Source: an uncultured Blautia sp. (lineage in GTDB: Bacteria; Bacillota; Clostridia; Lachnospirales; Lachnospiraceae). From it: a stretch of 11,599 nucleotides of DNA. The notes under the pieces were generated by a model. It did no database searches, was not told the DNA's origin, and saw nothing but the letters and a program-made list of their open reading frames with translations. Made by a program: the position numbers and the translations under genes. Positions 7,158-11,599 of this stretch are shown here, in pieces. Numbering within the stretch: position 1 is the first letter of the stretch; every line of letters starts with the position of its first letter. Location: contig CAKROE010000074.1 in NCBI GenBank assembly GCA_934371915.1, forward strand, positions 1 through 11,599, read 5' to 3'.

Positions 7158-8114
7158 TTATGCATCATCTCTGACAGAATCTGTCACGTCTTTGTTTCCA
7201 CGAACAATCTGAGACACGATATATCTCGGACGACGTTTGACTTCTTCGTAAATTTTTGCAAGATAATAGCCAATCACTCCGAGGCTCAGCATGATCGCAC
7301 TGCCGATCAGAAGAAGCAGTAAAATTGTCGTTGTATATCCTTCAATTGCATGTCCCCGGAAGTACTGAATCAATGAATAAATGATCATGATCAGCGAACA
7401 GCCAAAGCAAATACATCCGCCAACTGTTACAAACTGAAGCGGAGCCGTCGTAAATGCAACAATATTGGTAAATGCATATTTAATGAGTGAGCCGGTAGAC
7501 CACTTCGATTCACCAGCTTCACGTTCATGAACCTCAAACTCCACATATGCGGTCTTATATCCTACCCATGAGGAGGTTGCACGGAAAAACATATTTCTCT
7601 CCGGAAGCGAAAGAATACTGTTTACCACTCTTCGATCCATCATTTTGAAATCGGAAGTATTCTGCATATCCACCTTTGTTGCCTTAGACATGATGCCATA
7701 GAAAAATCCCGCACACTTCTTATGGATAATACTCTCATTTCCACGGCTTTTCTTGATGCCCTCAATGACTTCGTAACCTTCTTCCCATTTCCGATACATC
7801 TCAATCAGTGTTTCCGCCGGATGCTGCAAATCACAGTCCATAACAGCCACCACATCTCCGGTTGTCTGCGCCATTCCGGCAAAAACAGCCGCTTCTTTCC
7901 CGAAATTACGCGAAAAATGCACTCCGAGAATATTCGGGTCTTTTTCTCCTGCTTTTAATATTTCATCCCATGTACGGTCTTTAGATCCATCATTTACAAG
8001 AACCAGCTCATACGAAATTCCTGCCCCGGACAGAACTTCATGAAGAACCCTGCATGTTTTCCCAACCATCAGTTCCTCATTATAAGCCGGAAGTACGACA
8101 GATAATCTACTCAT
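7158..8114 (-). CDS. GT2 family glycosyltransferase, polyisoprenyl-phosphate sugar type (GtrB/CsbB-like)
   Basis: The 318-residue protein has an N-terminal GT-A catalytic domain and two C-terminal membrane helices (about 227-250 and 262-286), the layout of enzymes that make undecaprenyl-phosphate-glucose or -GlcNAc (GtrB, CsbB, DPM1 relatives). Visible motifs are VVLPAYNEE at 6-14, LVNDGSKDRT at 39-48, the metal/sugar-nucleotide DxD in MDCDLQHP (D93, D95), SDFKMMDRR at 154-162 and REAGESKWS at 198-206. The active site faces the cytoplasm. Its ATG overlaps the end of the yfhO-family gene by eight bases, with AGAGGAAAG upstream, and gtrA follows 12 bases later. B. subtilis CsbB works with a YfhO protein in a comparable way. 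The sugar cannot be told from sequence. Confidence 0.92.
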   Translation of the reverse strand: MSRLSVVLPAYNEELMVGKTCRVLHEVLSGAGISYELVLVNDGSKDRTWDEILKAGEKDPNILGVHFSRNFGKEAAVFAGMAQTTGDVVAVMDCDLQHPAETLIEMYRKWEEGYEVIEGIKKSRGNESIIHKKCAGFFYGIMSKATKVDMQNTSDFKMMDRRVVNSILSLPERNMFFRATSSWVGYKTAYVEFEVHEREAGESKWSTGSLIKYAFTNIVAFTTAPLQFVTVGGCICFGCSLIMIIYSLIQYFRGHAIEGYTTTILLLLLIGSAIMLSLGVIGYYLAKIYEEVKRRPRYIVSQIVRGNKDVTDSVRDDA

Positions 8115-10902
8115 GTTTTTTCTTTCCTCTTTTCTTTTTGCAAACTAACACCACACAAATGTAGCACAATACCCCTACACAAGTCAAGATAAGTCCTGCT
8201 TTCAGATATGGTGTGCAGTATGTGAGGCGGATCTCATGCGCCCCTTTCTTGAGTTCCAGCGCCATATACATGGTATTTGCCTGTTTTAACTCCGTTTCTT
8301 CGCCATCCACATAGGCCTTAAATCCTTTGCTGTAAGGCAGCGAAATCACAAGAACCTCATCTTTTGATACAGAAATATTTCCTGTACGTTCAGGATTCTT
8401 TATCTCAACATTTTTCAGACTCTCCGCCCTCAATTTAGCTGTCTGCCTCTCTATATTTTCCATTGGCTGACATACAACTTTCATATTTTTATATGAATAT
8501 ACACCTGTGTTTTCAAAGGTGAGCGTAATCGATTTCTTTCCCTTTACACTGTAACCGGTATTACATAGAAAATCCGATCGCCCGCTGTATGCATTGTATT
8601 TGTCTGTAAAAATACTGATTGTCTTGTCAAGAAATTGTCCTGTAACATCAATATATGCTTTCTGACTTTCTTTCCAGTATCGCCATGTACTGTTTTCATA
8701 CTGCACTTTTTTCTGCTCGTAGAGTGTCATTTTGTTCCATTTCTTATCACTGATCAGCTCTCGCGGTGAAAGCGCCTCATAGTCGACACCTTCTGTAATA
8801 AGATATGTCTCACATTCATCCAGCCCGTCGAAAACCAGTTTTGCCTGCGCATTTTCCTTTGTAACGATCAGTTTCCCATCTTTTTCTCTGCAGCCAGAAC
8901 CTGTCACCAGTTTATACGGCACTTCTCTGTCATTAAATTCCGGTATCGTTTCCGTCACTGTGCTGTCCGCCAGTACCACGCCCTGCAACAAAGCCTGCTG
9001 CCTTTCAACTGTCGACATTTTCGCATATTTTTCTTCCGGAATATAGGAGTCATAAGTATATCCTATTGGAAGTGCATTTTTGCATTCATAAGCGCGATAC
9101 AATCTATCATTTTTTTCCGCTTCTGCCACAAGTGTATCATACCCATACGGCAAATACTCTTCTTCGCCGGCTTTTACTACAAAATATTTTACTGCTGCAA
9201 GACGATCCAGAATCGTTCTGCTGTCCAGATTTTCATAATGATAATCCCATGGTGTATTCAGATCAACTTCATTAAAAAAATTAGTAATATCACCACTTGC
9301 CACGCTGAAATAATAAGATGTACCGTTTGTGCCTGTCTGCATGGAAGAATTTTCATAGCTGTGTGTTCCCATCTGGTCATAACGATAAACTGATTCATCT
9401 CCTGTTTTCAATACCGCAAGATCCGTCCCGGTTTCCAGTTTGTCCAGTGCTTCTCCCTGATTTGAAAACTCCGAAAGATAATCTTTTTCGTAAGAATACT
9501 GATAATACATATTAAAGAGAATACCCGCAATTAAAAAGCCGCCTGTCATCAGCATCAGATTTTTTCTTTTTGTAAATACTGCGCCAAATGATAATACAGT
9601 AAATGTCGCCAGTACCAGCAAAAGAACCGCCACCAGATTTCTCTGTGTTCTTGCCGCATCCGGCAAAAGTGCCAGTACACAATATCCCATCAGAAAAACA
9701 AAAATTGTACGTTTTTCCTTTAATGAAAGATTAAACAATTCCGGGTACATCTTCACAAAAATATATGCCATAAGCATACCATATGCCCATATCCAGCGAT
9801 TGGAAACATAAGAAAATCCGTTAAGTACATGTCCCGCAAACGGGAGCAGTAAAAAAAGATTTATCAGAACAAAACCTGCTTTTAACGTTTTGTATTTCTT
9901 TTTCTTCGCAAACAATACAAATATTCCAGTCATCGAAACTGCTGAGAATCCGGCAACACCCCACTGGATCATATTCTCACCGATCAGACAGCTCAGATAT
10001 TTCTGGTAGTACACCTTGTCATAAAACAATGGTACATAGTTTTCTGCCTTAAAGCGGTCTGTTCCCAATACCGGAAAAATAACCGGAAGCAATATGACTG
10101 CCGCAATCAAAACGGCTATTACGGAATATATTGCAAAAACACCCAGCCATTTTCCGACATTTTTTAAAGAATGAACTCCAAACTGTTCAAAGTACCGGAA
10201 CACGGCATACAAAACCATAAAAATACCCAACATGTAAAAAAAGTAAAAATTGGATAATCCGGCTACCGCCACTGACCAGATAAACAAATATGGTTTTTCT
10301 TTTTTGTATATCTTGTCAATTCCCATAAGGATCAACGGCAGATAGATCATCGGGTTTGAAAAATATGGATGTTTCATGGCTGCATAAATTGTCCAACCCG
10401 CAAAGATATAGATCATGCATCCCATAAAAGTTGCCTGTCTGCTGTTTTTGTGATAAAAACAGTATCTGCTGAACGCAATTCCAGCCAGGTAGATTCTCAG
10501 AAAGATCAGGAATTCATATAAGATCTCTGTTTTGGAAGATGGACAAAATACTGCCAGCAACGTCAGCGGATCTCCAATGACATAATAATTCAGTGTTGTC
10601 AGGATATCCGAACCATAGCCAATATGAAGATCCCACATTGGTATCGAAAAACGATGTTCTACAAATATCGTATATAAAATTCCTCTGAGATATCTTCCAT
10701 AGTATGCCAGGGAGTTCAAATGCTGCGGCACTCCGTCATGGCTCCACACAAGAGACTTTCCATTCAGATAAAATCTCAGATAGAGAAAAAAAGCGATCAG
10801 CAGGAATGCCACTGTATATACAATATAAAATTCCGTATTTTTGCCATTTGTACTTCTGTTACTTCTTTTGTTTTTCATATTTTTTCTATTTTGTATGTTC
10901 AT
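8107..10902 (-). CDS. YfhO family polytopic membrane protein, probable GT-C type glycosyltransferase
   Basis: The 931-residue protein matches the bacterial YfhO membrane family. A basic cytoplasmic N-terminus (1-23) is followed by about a dozen hydrophobic spans between residues 24 and 467, then a long soluble part (about 470-895), one last helix (about 900-922) and a lysine-rich tail. The first external loop carries WSHDGVPQ (53-60) with D56 where GT-C enzymes place a catalytic acid; YVSNRWIWAY at 365-374 is another conserved YfhO-like stretch. In B. subtilis YfhO acts with CsbB and is tied to glycosylation of lipoteichoic acid, so a role in transferring a lipid-linked sugar to an external acceptor is likely here; the acceptor is unknown. 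The large soluble domain is probably extracytoplasmic. Its start ATG at 10902 has only a weak site (AAGAG, 5-base spacing); an ATG at 10878 is an alternative. It begins the operon. Confidence 0.88.
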   Translation of the reverse strand: MNIQNRKNMKNKRSNRSTNGKNTEFYIVYTVAFLLIAFFLYLRFYLNGKSLVWSHDGVPQHLNSLAYYGRYLRGILYTIFVEHRFSIPMWDLHIGYGSDILTTLNYYVIGDPLTLLAVFCPSSKTEILYEFLIFLRIYLAGIAFSRYCFYHKNSRQATFMGCMIYIFAGWTIYAAMKHPYFSNPMIYLPLILMGIDKIYKKEKPYLFIWSVAVAGLSNFYFFYMLGIFMVLYAVFRYFEQFGVHSLKNVGKWLGVFAIYSVIAVLIAAVILLPVIFPVLGTDRFKAENYVPLFYDKVYYQKYLSCLIGENMIQWGVAGFSAVSMTGIFVLFAKKKKYKTLKAGFVLINLFLLLPFAGHVLNGFSYVSNRWIWAYGMLMAYIFVKMYPELFNLSLKEKRTIFVFLMGYCVLALLPDAARTQRNLVAVLLLVLATFTVLSFGAVFTKRKNLMLMTGGFLIAGILFNMYYQYSYEKDYLSEFSNQGEALDKLETGTDLAVLKTGDESVYRYDQMGTHSYENSSMQTGTNGTSYYFSVASGDITNFFNEVDLNTPWDYHYENLDSRTILDRLAAVKYFVVKAGEEEYLPYGYDTLVAEAEKNDRLYRAYECKNALPIGYTYDSYIPEEKYAKMSTVERQQALLQGVVLADSTVTETIPEFNDREVPYKLVTGSGCREKDGKLIVTKENAQAKLVFDGLDECETYLITEGVDYEALSPRELISDKKWNKMTLYEQKKVQYENSTWRYWKESQKAYIDVTGQFLDKTISIFTDKYNAYSGRSDFLCNTGYSVKGKKSITLTFENTGVYSYKNMKVVCQPMENIERQTAKLRAESLKNVEIKNPERTGNISVSKDEVLVISLPYSKGFKAYVDGEETELKQANTMYMALELKKGAHEIRLTYCTPYLKAGLILTCVGVLCYICVVLVCKKKRGKKKHE

Positions 10903-10909
10903 ATTTTCT

Positions 10910-10939
10910 CTTATAAATTTTATGTCATATGTAATGCAA
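10910..10939 (-). promoter_or_regulatory. Candidate promoter of the yfhO-cob operon
   Basis: On the minus strand TTGCAT (10934-10939) is followed after 17-18 bases by TTATAA/TATAAG (10910-10916). The -35 lies in the T run of the nifJ terminator. Transcription would begin at about 10903, practically at the ATG at 10902, leaving little or no leader. The true promoter could instead be farther upstream, for example by read-through from nifJ. Confidence 0.4.
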
Positions 10940-10967
10940 AAAGCCGCGGTACAAAAGTACCGCGGCT
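10938..10967 (-). terminator. Intrinsic terminator after nifJ
   Basis: AGCCGCGGTAC (10967-10957 on the minus strand) pairs perfectly with its complement (10952-10942) around a TTTT loop, and a T run follows (10942-10938). The GC-rich 11-bp stem starts 38 bases after the nifJ stop. The T run is short, and on the plus strand there is none after the stem, so it serves nifJ. Confidence 0.92.
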
Positions 10968-11005
10968 ATATCTCTGAATTATTCCGTCACTGCACGCAGT
11001 AAGAA

Positions 11006-11599
11006 TTATTCTTCTTCGCCGTACATTGCTACCAGTTTATTCAGATATGCATATCTAGCTTTTGCTTCAGACTCATTCTTCGCAAACAGTCTTGCAGCTT
11101 TTTCAGGATTCTGACGCTGTAAGGAGTTGTAACGAACTTCGCCGTTCAGGAAGTCCATGTAGTTCTCCATATCCGGTGTCTTGGAATCCAGAGCAAACTT
11201 CTTGTCTGCTGCCGGGTTGAAGCGGAAGTTGTGCCAGTATCCACACTTAACTGCCAGTTCTTCTTCTGTCTGAGCTTTTGCCATACCCTTCTTGATACCA
11301 TGGTTGATACATGGAGCGTATGCAATGATCAGAGACGGTCCCGGATATGCTTCTGCTTCAGCGATTGCTTTAACAGTCTGGTTGAAGTCAGCACCCATAG
11401 AAATCTGTGCTACGTATACATAGCCATAGCTCATTGCGATGGAAGCCATATCTTTCTTCTTAGTTTCTTTACCGCCTGCTGCGAACTGAGCGATTGCACC
11501 TGTAGGTGTAGATTTAGAGGACTGTCCGCCTGTGTTGGAATAAACCTCTGTATCGAATACCATAACGTTGATGTCACGTCCTCTTGCGAGAACATGGTC
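11006..11599 (-). CDS. nifJ: Pyruvate:ferredoxin (flavodoxin) oxidoreductase, C-terminal 197 residues; N-terminus beyond the window
   Basis: The frame is open through the right edge, beginning DHVLARGRDINVMVFD and continuing EVYSNTGGQSSKSTPTGAIA, the very conserved thiamine-diphosphate binding part of pyruvate:ferredoxin oxidoreductases (NTGGQ at visible residues 22-26). Further typical features are MSYGYVYVAQISMGAD, YAPCINHGIKKGM and CGYWHNFRFNP. The enzyme decarboxylates pyruvate to acetyl-CoA and CO2 and reduces ferredoxin, a central step in clostridial fermentation. Only about one sixth of the usual 1170-1180 residues is visible. The ATG at 11563 is an internal methionine, not the start. 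The protein ends GEEE and lacks the extra C-terminal domain seen in some Desulfovibrio enzymes. A terminator closes the gene, so it is not part of the yfhO operon. Confidence 0.96.
   Translation of the reverse strand, partial: DHVLARGRDINVMVFDTEVYSNTGGQSSKSTPTGAIAQFAAGGKETKKKDMASIAMSYGYVYVAQISMGADFNQTVKAIAEAEAYPGPSLIIAYAPCINHGIKKGMAKAQTEEELAVKCGYWHNFRFNPAADKKFALDSKTPDMENYMDFLNGEVRYNSLQRQNPEKAARLFAKNESEAKARYAYLNKLVAMYGEEE

Noticed and set aside
11561..11563. The ATG at 11563 as the start of a short gene
   Set aside because: The same frame continues upstream to the window edge with conserved pyruvate:ferredoxin oxidoreductase sequence, so this is an internal methionine.

Overview
The window most resembles a chromosomal segment of an anaerobic gut clostridium, probably Lachnospiraceae. 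The grounds are the gene content (a pyruvate:ferredoxin oxidoreductase, an SsnA/YgfK purine-associated pair, cobalamin nucleotide-loop assembly genes), moderate GC with AT-rich intergenic gaps, and strong GGAGG-type ribosome binding sites. The genus cannot be fixed from this sequence alone. All eleven supported genes lie on the minus strand, so the window reads biologically from right to left. I see no mobile element, CRISPR array, tRNA or rRNA.

Right edge to about 10.94 kb: the last 197 residues of a pyruvate:ferredoxin (flavodoxin) oxidoreductase, nifJ-type, closed by a perfect 11-bp stem terminator. Next, 10902 down to 6723, is a tightly packed trio for glycan attachment outside the membrane: a 931-residue YfhO-family polytopic protein, a GT2 glycosyltransferase with two C-terminal membrane helices, and a GtrA-family small membrane protein. 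This matches a three-component scheme in which the GT2 enzyme loads a sugar onto undecaprenyl phosphate, GtrA moves or helps move the lipid-sugar across the membrane, and the YfhO/GT-C protein transfers the sugar to an external acceptor.

From 6691 to 3314, after only 31 bases and with no visible promoter or cobalamin riboswitch, come five genes for the lower (nucleotide) loop of cobalamin: cobT, cobU, cobS, a short 126-residue CobU-like protein, and a CobC-type histidine phosphatase. These genes touch or overlap. A strong intrinsic terminator (7-bp stem, eight Us) follows cobC. The eight genes from yfhO to cobC are plausibly one transcript. No corrin-ring genes are visible, so the set fits cobinamide salvage and base attachment.

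A 231-base AT-rich gap then separates this from a second unit, ssnA followed by ygfK, which runs off the left edge. In E. coli and in gut anaerobes these two genes belong to the purine/urate catabolism neighbourhood. The ygfK product is unusual: its iron-sulfur segment follows the dihydroorotate-dehydrogenase-like domain directly, without the flavin/NAD(P) domain expected in between.

The points most worth a second look are the compact YgfK, the CobU/short-CobU pair that appear to have lost different motifs, and the fusion of a surface glycosylation operon with cobalamin genes. I found nothing that I would call a wholly new system.
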